Positions 24,133 through 36,236 of a stretch of 64,000 nt of DNA are shown here, one piece after another. Positions within the stretch are counted from its first letter, which is position 1, and every line of letters starts with the position of its first letter. Source of the DNA: Puccinellia tenuiflora (lineage: Eukaryota; Streptophyta; Magnoliopsida; Poales; Poaceae); the NCBI GenBank assembly GCA_012064385.1, contig QRDG01000132.1, forward strand, positions 1 to 64,000, given 5' to 3'. The notes below the pieces were generated by a model. That model had not been told where the DNA came from and did not search any database. It saw only the letters and a list, made by a program, of their open reading frames with translations. Made by a program: the position numbers and the translations under genes.

Positions 24133-25247
24133 CCGGCCGGCCACATTAATGTTCTTGCCGCCCAAAGTGCTAAGCTTCCCCCCCCCCCCCCCCCCCCACA
24201 TTTTATCCTCAAGCGGTTGGAAGTCCACTCTTTTTAGTTGCCAAACCAAGAGGGGGAGCCCAGGATATTTCAAAGGGAAGGATCCGCGGATCACCGGAAG
24301 CCCATGGAGAGTCTCATCAAGGTCCACCTCCTCACACCGAATAGGAACCACCATGCTTTTTTGAAAATTTGTCTCAAGCCCGGTGACCTCTCCAAAAAGA
24401 GCAAGAATATTTTCGAGGTTTTGAATGTCTTCTTTATGTGGATCCACAAAAATAGCCGCATCATCCGGATATAAAGATGTTCGAAGGATGGCTCCGCGCC
24501 CTCTAATCTTGTGGAGGAGCTCATGGTGAGTGGCAAGCTCAAGAATTTGCTTGAGCGGGTCGATGGCTAGGACAAAAAGGAGGGGGGAGAGGGGATCCCC
24601 TTGCCGCAGCCCCCTCCCATGCTTGATAGGGAGGCCAGTGATCCCATTGAGAAGGACCCTCGAGGATGATGAGCAAAGTAGAGCGTTGATCCACTCGCGG
24701 AACCGAGGAGGGAAGCTGTGCTTCTCAAGTAACTCAATAATGAATTCCCACCGGACGGAGTCAAAGGCCTTGCGGATATCTAGCTTGAAGAGGAGCGTTG
24801 GGATTTTGCTTTTGTGGAGTCTTCTAGCAAGGTTGCGCACGTACATGAAGTTGTCATGTATGCTCCTCTTTTTTATGAAGGCACTTTGGGCATTAGAGAC
24901 GAGCCCGTTCATAAGGGGGGCAAGCCGGAGAGCAATCATTTTGGTTATGATGTTTGCGATTGCATGTATGAGGCTAATGGGCCTAAAGTCTGTGATCTCC
25001 TCGGCCCTGTCCTTTTTGGGGAGAAGGATGATATTGGCCGAATTTATCCATTGAAGATGATCCACGTGGAGGTTGTTGAAGTGGTTAATGGCGCGCATGA
25101 CGTCCCCTCTAATGATCGACCAACATTTCTTAAAGAAGGCCCCCGTTAAGCCATCGGGGCCGGGGGCTTTGTCGGAGGGCATTTGATTGATAGCTTGCCG
25201 CACCTCGTCCGAGGTAAAAGGGGCGTCGATGCCCGTCATGTCCACCT
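24133..25247 (-). pseudogene. LINE ORF2 reverse transcriptase domain (truncated)
   Basis: Open for about 370 codons. The sequence carries DKAPGPDGLTGAFFKK, INSANIILLPKKDRAEEITD, then FRPISLIHAIANIITKM. FKLDIRKAFDSVRWEF holds the first catalytic Asp. GLRQGDPLSPLLFVLAID follows, and the catalytic box reads LYPDDAAIFV near 24455. Canonical plant LINEs have YADD, so Ala is Pro here. Upstream ORF sequence beyond 25247 is flanking DNA, not LINE. A 20-base C run at 24178-24197 encodes a glycine tract and is probably slippage-prone. The frame continues at 6362 beyond the LTR element. Confidence 0.88.
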
Positions 25248-25260
25248 CCCCAGATGGTAG
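25248..25260. repeat. LINE target-site duplication, right copy (13 bp)
   Basis: CCCCAGATGGTAG, identical to 5086-5098. Confidence 0.8.
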
Positions 25261-28124
25261 CATAACAAATGCATTTGATAACAAAATCAGTTGAGCCACT
25301 TCTTGAGAAAACGCCTACTAATATAACTATTAGAGTCAGTATTATAAAGTGTCTCTAACAAAATGTTTCCAATACTAGGACTCGTGAGGTCGTACGTGCT
25401 GGAAACGAGACATCGAATAAGGGGTAGTAGAAAGAAATGTAGCGAGGTGCCTCCATCTGGCCAGCTCAATTCCTTGTGTCCGCCCTTTCCAGAGTATTTC
25501 TTGGTGGAGTTTGGACTGTGGGGATATGATCTCGCCATCCATCCATATCCGATCGATATCTGTGTCCCGCCCTGGTTACTACGTGCTGCTGCAACGCGTA
25601 CGCCAGAAGCTTTTAATATGTTTGCACTGCCGTCGGCGACGAACATCGACGGCGACGTACACAAGCGCTAGCTGTTGCTGTCCCGTAATTCCTTCTTTCT
25701 AGCTGTTGCCTGTTGGTACTCCAGAAAACAAAACAAAAGAAATGAAAGAAGATTCGACATCTTTTTTGATGATGGATTAAAGCGCAGAGAATGTGTTGTC
25801 TTTTCTTTTTGTTCATTGTGTGTGTGTGTATAGGCGATTGATCGACCGAGTGATCGATCCATGGAAGTGGGGATGTGTGGAGATCAGAGCTGATTTGGAC
25901 TCTGCACGAGCCAACACTAACTGGCTATAGTCAGCTACGGATGGAAATATAGCGTGGCGGTGTTGTATTGATATGATGCTTCCTTCGTATTTAATTAACG
26001 TACTTTGCATGGGTGGAGCCGTGGCTTCTCCAAAGCCGGTCGTAGGGATTAGCTTTTTATACATTAACTTAGAGAAAGAACAACGATCTACTCCCCTTCA
26101 TGGGATATCGGTTATCACCCAACAAGTCCACATGCATATACTTTCCAGTGGCATATTTTTCTCTAATTCAGAGTCAATTAGCTCACTGGAATCTGGTGAG
26201 CAGAAAAGAACTCTCTGCTAATTGACCACTTCCAAAGGTTTCAAGTTATTTATTCTGTGGGGAGTTCTTCACTGATGAGCTGACATGATTTTAGTACTTA
26301 AAAGCATATATATATATATATAGTGAACTAGAATTCGTAAAGAGCAGTGTCCCCTCAGATACACACTTCCATTTCATATGATGATCACCATCCGCAAATT
26401 GTACTTGTTTGTTTGTCGTAGTTGCCGTCTTGATTGGCACTCTTAGCATGAGATCGAACATATATGACAACAAGAGCAGGAACAACAAGTTTAATATAAT
26501 TAGGTCGTGACAAAGTTTTGGCATCAGGATGGCATCATGCATGTCTGATCGATGCATGGCCTACGAGGAATCATCACGCGCGCGCTAACGGCCTAACTCG
26601 TGCATGGCAAAGCTAGCTGCCGCGCACGCACAAATAAAGGCGCCAAAGGATTCTCCCTCCATTCAGTCCCATCTAGCTAGCTTTGAGCTTTGCAGCGTAA
26701 TCTCCCTGGAGGTCAGCGACTTAATCATCACGGCACCCGGCGCCTGTCTACGTACTACTACTGCTCCCCCATGCACCATCGCCATTGCCGTCGGAGATCG
26801 GGCGTCTAATCTGCATATCACCAGCACCTAACACCCCATCACGCACGCTCGTAGCTCGTAAGGCATAATAAAAGCTAAAGAGTGAGTAGTACTAGGATTC
26901 TAGCTAATAGCAGGTAGTGTGGGCGAGGCCTCACCTTGTGTTCCTCGAAAGATTTGAGCCACGGAGACATGGAGTTGAGCTGATTCCCTTCGGATCATAG
27001 CCTTCTTCGCCACACCTAACACTGACGCATGTGGACTGTGTCAAATGAAAAATTGCAGGAATAATTCAGTTCTACCAAAAAAAACATCGGTATATCTACT
27101 AGTGTTACAAGGTGACATCAGGTTACCTGCAGCTATTTATACGTATATGTAGGTGCATTGATTTGCTGGGCTTGCTCCAAATCTTGTCCTCGGTACAGGA
27201 AGCAATTCCCGTAACCAAATTATTACTGTGCATATACAAATAAGCAAAGAATGATGGTTTGAACCGTCAATTCTCTGGTCCTGCTTGGGTATTTCGAGGC
27301 TCCTTTCTGGACTCATCCTCACCAAACGACCCGGTACCACCATACCACATATGAGCAGGAAGGTTGCAGGCCATGGTGACGGGTCGCCATCTGCTGCTTA
27401 CAAGGCCATAACATGAGTGGTCGCCCCTGACCTGGGAAACATTTGAGCCTGAAGGCTTCAGTTCAAGCGTTATCTGGAGCGTCTGTCCCCTGAAGGCTGT
27501 AGGTCAGGTGTAGCTTCAGCTCGAGTGTGATCTGGAATGGCCTGAAGCTTCTTACGTGCAGGCAACCACTTCCATGCAGACAACAGACAGATGCAACTGG
27601 CGAAACAAACTAACTAATAGTGAGAAAAATATATTGTTTATATTCGATGATGTGGTATGGCTAAACTACACCTGATGTGGTGTGGTGTGTAGGAAACCTC
27701 TCTGCTGATGGTCCAAAGTCGGCATGGAAAACCTCGACTCTGCAGGCATCTGGCTCCGAGAACAAGCAACCCTAGAGCTCATGAGAATTTTAATCCAGAA
27801 AGAAGTGGAGAACAAAACTTGCCTGCGTTTTCTGAATGCCAACAGTAAGTAACAGGCTTACATCCTAATTTGCAGGTGCTGCAGTGCCGCTGGAACGATA
27901 TTGGTGCTCTAATCAAACTGCCCAAGTCACAGTAAACTTACTCAGCACACTTGGGGATTCAGATTACAGATTCTGGAACACCGTGGCGCACTCTGGATCC
28001 CTCTCGATCTTCAATCACATGCAACAGATACGGTAATGTATGCTTAACTTTTCTTCCCATGAACCAGACAGCTTGCCGTGTAATGACAGTTCCTCCTCAG
28101 CATTAGCTTCCTGTGTAGTGGGCA
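25261..28124. other. Low-copy intergenic DNA, no supported gene
   Basis: About 2.9 kb with only short ORFs lacking domains. It contains a small (TG)n tract near 25817-25831 and a (TA)n tract near 26307-26322. Non-repetitive texture from about 25560 suggests ancient intergenic or gene-flanking DNA. No tRNA or rRNA gene was seen. Confidence 0.5.
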
Positions 28125-30305
28125 TCAGACTTGAGTGAGAGCAAGTAAAGTGGCAGCAGCTTCCATCAGCAGAAGCCTACGTGCAGGCTCCCGAGACTGT
28201 AGAACTTGCAGCACAGGGCTCATTAGACCAAGTCCAAAACCCACTGCAGATGCAGAGGATTGGGAAACAGGCCAACAAGTGTAAATCAAGGCAGCACCAT
28301 CTGGGAATTAGATTGTGACTGGTCACCAAAGTCATTCATGGGGAAGATGCATGCGATCTTGCCCTAGCTAAGCAGTAGCACAATAGCACAACAGAAAAGG
28401 TAAAAGGAGAGGCCATACCATGATAACCATTTGTCCATGTCTGCAGCATGTATGACCAAGCCGGCAAGAGCTAGTGACTTGAGAGTGCCCACACCACCAC
28501 AGAGGAGTAACAGACTTGGTTTATTTTAGCAGCACGGGTTCTTCACGATAAGGAAGCATGCAGTTTTCAACACCAAATCAAATCAGCTCTAGGCACTAAC
28601 TGGGAGGGAGTGCCTTCCCTAAAGATCTGATGTTAACACAATCAAAAGGAGATCATTTACTAGGCAAACTAGAATCCAGGCTTTACCATGCATAGCTCCA
28701 TCCACTCAGATGAAAAGTTGCTCCACCTTGTTAATGAACAAAACTCAGTGCTTCCACCGGTTTTGAAACCATGTATTAACACGTCATAACGAACTCCGTA
28801 TTATAATCACCGGATTCAGAAGGTTTACCCTAACAGGCACGATAGAGATGTTTTACTTCTCCCTGGAGTCAGGGCAGAAATCCATACAAATTCCAGCTCC
28901 ATAATAACCATGCTAGTCACAACTCACAGTGAGTCACACACCGTTTCACCAGAAGAAACCACGGGTAACTTGCCAATTGAGTTTCACCATGGGAAAGCTG
29001 AATCTCCATAATAATAGGCTGAGATCAAATGATCACCTTTTCAAACCATAATTCTTTACTTTGCAAAACTCTAGGTGCTAATATATGCAGTCAAAAATAT
29101 TTGATAGACTCAATGCATGTTGACTTCCAGTTTGGCAGCACCTAAGTCCCCTTCACTTGTTTCTATGTCTGATATTTGTAGATCCAAAGCAATGTTGCTC
29201 TCTTTAAGGCACCACCCCAAACATATTTTATCAGTAGAAGTCAAAATCGTACCTGTATTTTTATAGTCATACCCAGGTACATGAATTTTTCAGTCATAAC
29301 CAGCAAAGAGTAACTTTGTGATTACAGAAAGAGGACTTCCAGATTGTAGTCAGGTTGGCCTGAACAAATGCAAGAGACTGAAATACATGTCCACAAATGA
29401 AATTTCTTATAGTTGTTGCATGTAAGGAAGTGCTACGCTGGAGTACATCTTCTCTATCATGCTTCAGGACAAGTTAATGAATGATCTGAAACTACAATTC
29501 CAGGAACAAGCTTGGGCTAAGATAATGACAGCATTCAAGCAGAGCCCAAGCCTATATGATTAGGCCCAGGTCCATTCAATCCAAAAAGGACCAAGAAATG
29601 GAATCAACTGCCTTTGCAGAATCCTGATTAGGTTATGGGAGATGCCAAGTCTCACAAATCTCAAGCAGTACTATCAAGTTCGATTTCAATAAAAAAGAAG
29701 AAACAAGGAAAAATGAGCCCATTTAAGATCAGGTGAGCACTTCTAGTTGCAGAACAAAGCTGACATCATTCTAGATGGCATAAATGATGTCCAATAGATC
29801 AAAAATTTCAAAACATATACTCAAATTAGGAGCATTTTCAAACATAGAAGAAACTATGTAATAAAAGGAAATGATTTAGTTAAGACAAGACAAACCATCT
29901 TTGACTAACACTGTGCCAAGCAAATACATTATACACCTGTTTAGTTCAGTTCTGAAAATGCATCCATCCTTACCTCTTATGATATGACACTTTGAAGTTT
30001 GAACAAAGCTCAAAAACTCCCAACTGAGTTAAGAAATGGCCTATAATCCATACCTGTTTCCTAGGCTAGCGGAGAAGCAATTTACTTTTCTTCCCTGTTT
30101 ATACTGATGTGACAGCATATATCCGAAATTCAATGGCCTTGGAGGCATAAAAGTATCCAGTCCAACTGAAACGTTCCATGAAGTGTGTCACTTGCATGTT
30201 TATTATGGCAAACTCATTTTTCTTATAAAAGGAAGAAAAGTTACCAGTCAAATGGTTTGACAGAACTCTAATGCCTTCACTACTGTGTATCAGGTCACTA
30301 AGTTC
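28125..30305 (-). other. Candidate exons of an unidentified minus-strand gene
   Basis: Several segments look like exons, each open in one frame and bounded by AG/GT. They are 30305-30245 (contains ELSDLIHSSEGIRVLSNH), about 30190-30050 (contains PPRPLNFGYMLSHQYKQG), 28514-28419 (contains GTLKSLALAGLVIHAADM), and a terminal 28300-28125 (contains GLGLMSPVLQVLQSREPA, MEAAATLLALTQV, stop). The phases do not all agree, so this is an incomplete model, a decayed gene, or partly chance. The last segment (58 codons plus stop) is the most protein-like, resembling helical ARM/HEAT-type sequence. I recognise no family. The segments lie downstream of the seven-TM gene on the same strand. Confidence 0.3.
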
Positions 30306-30375
30306 CTAGCAGAAGGACAAAAGAGAAAAGCCAAAGTGTTGTGAAATCAAAGCTGTAAATAGATTTGACACACTT

Positions 30376-30551
30376 CAGGGGCGGAGCCAGCTCCCTTTAG
30401 CCCCGGTCAGCTGCCCGGGCTCAGCCGGAGCGTCTCCATTAAGCATTACAGTCAATAAATGGTTTAGCAATGATGTTTTGCTGGGCGAATTCCAGCCAGC
30501 AGCGCAAATAGACCCTGTACAGGTTCGTTGAGTGAGCTGGCTCCGCCACTG
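30376..30551. mobile_element. Small MITE with 15-bp-class terminal inverted repeats
   Basis: The element begins CAGGGGCGGAGCCAGC and ends GCTGGCTCCGCCACTG, imperfect inverted repeats of about 15 bp around 176 bp of noncoding DNA. The CAGNGGCGGAGCCAG terminus is typical of hAT-like miniature elements in plants. A clean 8-bp target duplication is not visible (ACACACTT versus CACTCTAT), so the superfamily call is tentative. Confidence 0.55.
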
Positions 30552-30559
30552 CACTCTAT

Positions 30560-31539
30560 TAAAGTCCAGGTTGGTCATAGCGCAGCTCAATTTTCAATGA
30601 TGATAGAACCCAAGGGTGATATTGATAGTGATAGAGAAGTACATCCAGCTTAACCCAACACAACTATTTTTACTAGGGAAAATTGTAGATAAAATCCATA
30701 GATCATATGACCTTACTTACACATTAAAATGCCAAAATCTCCTAGCCATAATTAAATATAAAAAACAAGGGCAGTTTTTTCGTGTTTGCTGATATTTCCT
30801 CATCACAGTCCTAGTTGAAAATCCCAAACTGCAAAAACTGCTAAAAGCGGGGATGTACTCTAAATAGACAGAGTACCAAATCTAGAGACGAAAGATCAAG
30901 GTGACGCTTCAATGTGAAACATTTGTATAATATCAAAGCATATGCAACACAATGATAATGCATACATGAAACATGCAAGTAGGTAAGAATCATGTGAATT
31001 ACAAACATCAGTTGCAACTTACTATGGTGCTCTAGGAACCAGTCTATAGTTCTGTATTGAACTTTATTAATCCACACTCACCTACTCAAGTGCATTATAC
31101 TTAAACTTTGCTTTTCCACTATATGACAACAGGATCCTACAGAACAAGAGCACCAGGACAGGCATACAGGTAATGTAGAATAAATCAGAACTCAAGAGCT
31201 AAAGTTAGCATCATATAAATAACCAAACTGAATGAGCGTCAACTTCTTTTACGAAGCACGCAAAGTAAACATCTAGATACAACAATAGCTACAGATGTAA
31301 AATGAAGAACATCTCAATTCAACAATTGTAGATTAAATTTAGATACAACCAAGCTCCTGATTACTTAACATACACATAGTATTGTTGATACCAAATTACA
31401 ACAGGACAAAATGTAACTACATTGAAATGAAAAACAAAAGGATATGAACTAGATACCAGTCTATCACACTTGTCTTGTGGAAGCACATATAACACATGTA
31501 TAGCCACTGTCAAGAAAAACCGCCGCCAATTGTTACCAT
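30560..31539. other. 3' flank of the seven-TM gene
   Basis: AT-rich DNA downstream of the stop at 31540, presumably including its 3' UTR. No gene is supported. A short ORF at 30841-31077 (minus) has no recognisable domain. Confidence 0.45.
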
Positions 31540-32895
31540 TCATAGCTCAAATTCATCATCCAACTTGAGTGCCTCAGCAGCAGCCTCCTCCTCTTCATCG
31601 TCAATTGCAAAATATGGGTTATGCACCTCAGGTCGGAACCTGTACCCAGTGAATACATAGAATGCAAGGGTGGCAATCTCCCCAGCCACGACACTAGTCC
31701 AGAGATACCGGTACGAGGTGATTGTCACCAGCGCATACACCACAACACGTGTGAAGTAAATGTAGCAAATGACGACCACGTAGTACTGGCGGAAAAGGGT
31801 CAGCTTCATCAGGTTCACCGCCGCTTTCCCATCGGAGCGGGCAGCCTCACGGAGGTTCTTGATTGACCACACAATTGGGAAGAGCACGGCGCAGCAGCAG
31901 ACGACATCCACCAGCAGGAATATCTGCCTCCAGGTAACCCAGTCTCGGGCATACGGCCCAGATTCATCGATCACCACCTGTGCAATGTTGGCCACGACCT
32001 GCAGGGGGATGACCACCATGAGCACCTTCGTCTCACGGTCCGCCAGGTATGGCTTGAGGAAGGACCAGCCAGTGCCGATGAGCACTATGAGAGTGAAGAG
32101 CGAGATCCCCTTCAGGAAGCTGAAGATGTAAAAGAGCACATCCCAGCCGTGTGCGGTGCCGGTGCGCTCGATGTAGGACTTGTCCTCGGCCTCGGCGAGG
32201 AGGTTGAAGCCCTTAAGCACGAGCACCGCGAGCATGAAGTAATGGATCCGGAACACGGCGGCGCGCTTGCGCAGCAGTATGGAGACCCAGGCGGCGGCGA
32301 GCGCGGCGTACGCGATGCAGAAGAGGAAGTAGATGGAGGGCAGCGAGGAGGCCCCGACGGAGAGGTAGGCGCGCTCGCCGGTGGCCGGGTCGACGTTGTA
32401 CATGGCGGAGCTGATGTCCATGGAGACCTTGACATTCGCGCCGGTGAGGCAGTTGGCGAAGACGAGCGTGTACTGACCGGGCTCGGAGACGCGGAAGGCG
32501 GTGTTGAATGAGGAGGAGCGGGCGACCTCGACGCCGGCGGGGTTGGGGGCTGGCTTGAGGCGGTCGAAGGAGTATGCGAGCTTGACGAGGTCGGACTGGA
32601 GCGCGCAGGTGACATCGAGGTCCTGGAGCTGGCGGAGGACGTGGACCCAGGCGTCGAGGGTCGAGAGGAAGAAGCCGAACTGGGATAGGTCGAGGTCGGA
32701 GGAGGCCGGCGGGTCGAAGGCGATGTCGGAGACGTTGAGCTCGAGGATGCCCTGGTGGGAGAAGCCAAACTCGTCGAGCGGGATGATGGTGCGCGGGTCG
32801 GCGCGGATCACAGTCTCGCGGATCTCGGCCGCCGCAGGGAAGGCGAGGAGGGCGAGAATGCCCAGGAGCGCCGCGGCGAGCGGCGGGGCGGCCAT
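31540..32895 (-). CDS. GPR107/CAND7-like lung seven-transmembrane family protein
   Basis: An intact single-exon gene of 451 residues. I chose the start at 32895 because it opens a clean signal peptide (MAAPPLAAALLGILALLA, then FPAAAEIRE); an in-frame ATG 63 bp upstream would mask it. Residues ~25-190 form a lumenal beta-rich domain. Seven hydrophobic helices follow from ~195 to ~415, including SIYFLFCIAYAALAAAW, FMLAVLVLKGFNLLAEA, FLKGISLFTLIVLIGTG and FRQYYVVVICYIYFTR. The short acidic tail ends EEEEAAAEALKLDDEFEL. This matches the GPR107/GPR108 (Lu7TM, Arabidopsis CAND6/CAND7) family, Golgi/endosomal membrane proteins linked to trafficking and, less securely, G-protein signalling. GC-rich codon use fits a grass gene. 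Nothing is broken. Confidence 0.9.
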   Translation of the reverse strand: MAAPPLAAALLGILALLAFPAAAEIRETVIRADPRTIIPLDEFGFSHQGILELNVSDIAFDPPASSDLDLSQFGFFLSTLDAWVHVLRQLQDLDVTCALQSDLVKLAYSFDRLKPAPNPAGVEVARSSSFNTAFRVSEPGQYTLVFANCLTGANVKVSMDISSAMYNVDPATGERAYLSVGASSLPSIYFLFCIAYAALAAAWVSILLRKRAAVFRIHYFMLAVLVLKGFNLLAEAEDKSYIERTGTAHGWDVLFYIFSFLKGISLFTLIVLIGTGWSFLKPYLADRETKVLMVVIPLQVVANIAQVVIDESGPYARDWVTWRQIFLLVDVVCCCAVLFPIVWSIKNLREAARSDGKAAVNLMKLTLFRQYYVVVICYIYFTRVVVYALVTITSYRYLWTSVVAGEIATLAFYVFTGYRFRPEVHNPYFAIDDEEEEAAAEALKLDDEFEL

Positions 32896-32979
32896 CGAGT
32901 CGGTTGGTGCGATCTGAGGGGAGGGGGGAGACGATGGGATTTGGAGGTCGAGCAGCACGCGATGGCGTGATTTGTCGGT

Positions 32980-35900
32980 AAAGGCGACGGGCTTCAGGTC
33001 CGGCCCGACGACGAGGAGGAGACGACCACGACCCCCTCTATTTCCCTCTATCTTTTCATCTGTAAAACTAATTTCCCAACTAATTTAGACTCACCAAATA
33101 AATGTACTCCGTACTTCATAACTAAGTTATCTTTGGAGTTATTATAAAAAAAAAGTTATCTTTGGAGTTACCTTTATTGTTTTTTGGGAAGGTGATCCAA
33201 CTAGTTTCATTATGCGATGTAATAAACAATGTAACTATTATGGATGCTTGAATCAATAAGTTTCAGACGCACTATTTTTCTTACCAGAATAACTAAAAGG
33301 ACTGAAAGGTTTTTAATGAGGCGGCTTGCTAGTTTAATATATTTTTATATTATAAAAAAATTATCTTAGAGTTGATTACCGCATAGATTTGTTGTAATCT
33401 TATTTTACATAATTCAGGACGTTTATTTCAAGTAGGCAATTGCCCTTGAATTGTTGCGCGTGAGCCTCCCCGCCGCGCCCGCGCCTTTTTGACTCGCCCA
33501 TCTCGCCAACGTGTGTCCGTTTACCGTGGGCTGGATATTTTTCTGTTGTTTTTGTTGGGAATATCAATTTTTATTCCGCTGAGGCGTAGAGATAAGTAGG
33601 ACTAATTGTAGAGTGAAAAAAAATATAAATTATAGCGCTTGGTAGTGTGAAGATGAATAATTTATATGAATAAAAGTTGATTCTTATCGTCATCTGGGCA
33701 TAGTCTTATAATCTTTGTTGAACAAATAAACACTCTTACCTAAGAAGGGTCTGGTATGATCATGGTGAATTAACAAGGTGAATTAACAAAGTGAAGATAT
33801 ATATGCCAACTAAAATCCATACCACTTGTCATGATAGAAGAAAGGATAAAAAATCAAGAGAAGGCCCAAGATGGAAGAAGCTCATCATGGCGAAGGGATA
33901 AGAAGGCTTTGTCCACCATAGACTATAGATTCCCTCCCCTCCTAGTTCATCACGGACCCTATAGAAAGGGTAGTCTTGGTATTTCGTCAATGACTCTTAG
34001 TCCATAAAAGCCCTCCCTCGTGGGCATGTAACAAGCACACTCTCTCACTTGGAATCAAACTCAACCAGAGAATCTCGCAAGGGTCTTGAGAAGGGATTGA
34101 GAGGAAGGGTAGGATCTAAGGGACCTTAGCAAGGCTCGGAGCTACTGCGAGGGAATAGATGTTTCGAGGTGGCATCCTCTTTGACCCTAGCCACTAGTCG
34201 AAACGTATCCCTCCTCGCCTCTCGCAACATAGGATTAAGTCGCCAAACGAATAACACGAACCAATTAAAAACATTGATTATGTCAAATCTCACAAAGTAT
34301 ACAATGAATTCTTCGTAATACCATCGTATACATCACATACTCAAATTTTGTCGTAGTTACTGAAGAATAGATACCCTGCTTGACCGTTGATCTACCACAA
34401 CAACAATCATCAACAACCCCTTCTTCCGGGCCTTTGAGAGCAAAATCATCATCTTGGTATCGTGATGTTGGCACGATTCTGCATAGATTAGGTTGGTTTC
34501 CTGGCTGATATACTTCGCACGTTTGCCAATGTTAGTATGCGTCAGTTTACTATTGTGTCTATTCAACAATGTTTGGTCCTCTATATGTCTTTGCAAGTGC
34601 TTTAGTGGCTGAATTTATCCATGTTATACATTGCTAGGGTTTCTATTGGTACAATGACGATGAGTTCAGCGGCAGCTTCGGCAATCTTTTTGAAAATTAT
34701 AGGTTTTTTTAGGTAATTCCCCCTTTGCTTACGGTCTTTTCTACGTCGACGAATTCAGCTATCCCATTATCTGGCTGTGACCGATATTCCCTTTTATTGA
34801 CTATAAGCCAGAGCTCACCTGATTTTACATAGATTAACCTATAATTTCGGATATTATTTTTGGCAAGTTGACACAAAGTTGTAGGACATCTCTATAGTGT
34901 GAATCCTACGGGCGTATGGTACTAACGTCATTAGCATCTATTTGTTCTCTGTGGATTTTCCCTCACGCCAGAGTCGTCTTTCTCGCCTCTGACGTCCCTC
35001 TCTCTTCTTCGTCTACCTCCATGTTTCACTGTAAATTCGTCATCGTCTACTACCGCCACCTTCGTTGGTGTCGAGTTCATGCATCCCCAAATCAAAATAA
35101 AACGTTCCTCTAATTTCTTTTAAGTATTGATTACCCGTCGGGCATTATGTGTGACCTCACAACGCCAATTGTCGTGATGTGTAAAAAAAAAATAGTCGAT
35201 CTTCACTTCCTCTTTCTCATCTTCTTCACATGCTTCGCTTCTCCACGGTTTGGCATCTCATCAGATGTGACGTCATCAACATAAATCCGATGATTTGCAT
35301 CCTAACCTTCTTCACTTCAACCCACAAAAAAGAACTTTATTCACTATATGTAAAATAGTTAAACTATGAACTAAGGATTGCAATTACATTTATAAACTGA
35401 TGCACAAAGGAGATTTATGAAAAAGGCTTTTGGTACTGTCTTCGAGATAAGCTGCCAACATGCTTTTTGTACTAAGCTAGATTATATCATGTGGGTGGGG
35501 GGGGCAGCCCCATGACGTTTGTAGACACTTGGGTGTCGGTGCTAGCCACGGTCTGGCGTGCTTCGAGATAAGCAGGCAACATGCTTTTTCTACTGTGCTA
35601 TTGCAGATTATCCGATTAACATACATGTTTTAGGTTCGAAGTTAGTTGCGAGTAGCGCTTCAGTCGCTTGTCTCGATTAGTTTACACGTCTCGTGGAGGC
35701 CCTGACTAATTAAAGTGTACTCTGACCAGCTTCCAGCTACCATTTCCACTGACATTTCAATATTTACTATTTAGTACTTGCATGGATGTTTCTTTTAAGA
35801 TCAACAGCACATCAAGCAAGTTGATGCCCCATTCCCAGGTTTACAAACTGAAACCATATCGTCTCTGCCGAACAAGATCCCCACGTTCTGGCCACAGAAC

Positions 35901-36236
35901 AAACAAATCAGGGTCGGACAAAACCCACCACCGAATGCCAGAATGTTAACTGATATAAACCGAGCAGCCGTTTTGTCACATCCCATGAAACCATTCAAGT
36001 TCAAGTTGAAACATATCAAAAAACAACATGAAAATGTTTCAGGTGAAAAGACTCTGTCAGTTTGAGTTACTCGAGCCGGCTCCTTGGCCGTGTCAAACTG
36101 TCAGTTAACATGACCAGTTCCAGTTGAAAAATCTCAGATCAGACAAATACAAGCATGGATTGATCACCGAGCAACTAAACCATGGGAATCTCGCATATAT
36201 GGAACATTTAACGACGGATTTTATCAGTCGCGGTTT
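32980..36236. other. Intergenic region between the seven-TM gene and the small plastid-type gene
   Basis: About 3.2 kb without a supported gene. At 33295-33335 GGACTGAAAGGTTTTTAATGAGGC resembles the post-pol 3' region of LTR elements (compare 46270-46300), so a small retroelement relic may lie there. At 33960-34160 a CATAAAAGCCCTCCC box followed by a GC-balanced stretch could be part of an old LTR. Two copies of a ~30-bp segment (CTTCGAGATAAGC..GCCAACATGC) lie at 35441 and 35559. Confidence 0.4.

Larger units (their letters stand above)
24128..25247 (-). mobile_element. LINE retrotransposon, 5' part as preserved (RT-encoding)
   Basis: The other half of the LINE at 5099-6367. Its 5' end abuts the 13-bp duplication at 25248-25260, so the copy is 5'-truncated inside ORF2 and has no endonuclease domain. 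Confidence 0.85.

Noticed and set aside
25299..25320. CACTTCTTGAGAAAACG as a possible CACTA terminus
   Set aside because: Resembles a CACTA end only loosely and in the wrong orientation for the right end of the element at 80. No matching partner was found.
32112..32768. Long ORF overlapping the seven-TM gene in another frame
   Set aside because: Ser/Pro/Ala-rich translation typical of an out-of-frame reading of a GC-rich gene; no domain.
33960..34160. Possible solo LTR with a TATA-like CATAAAAGCCC
   Set aside because: No second copy, no clear TG/CA ends and no target duplication in the window; left as a note in the intergenic entry.
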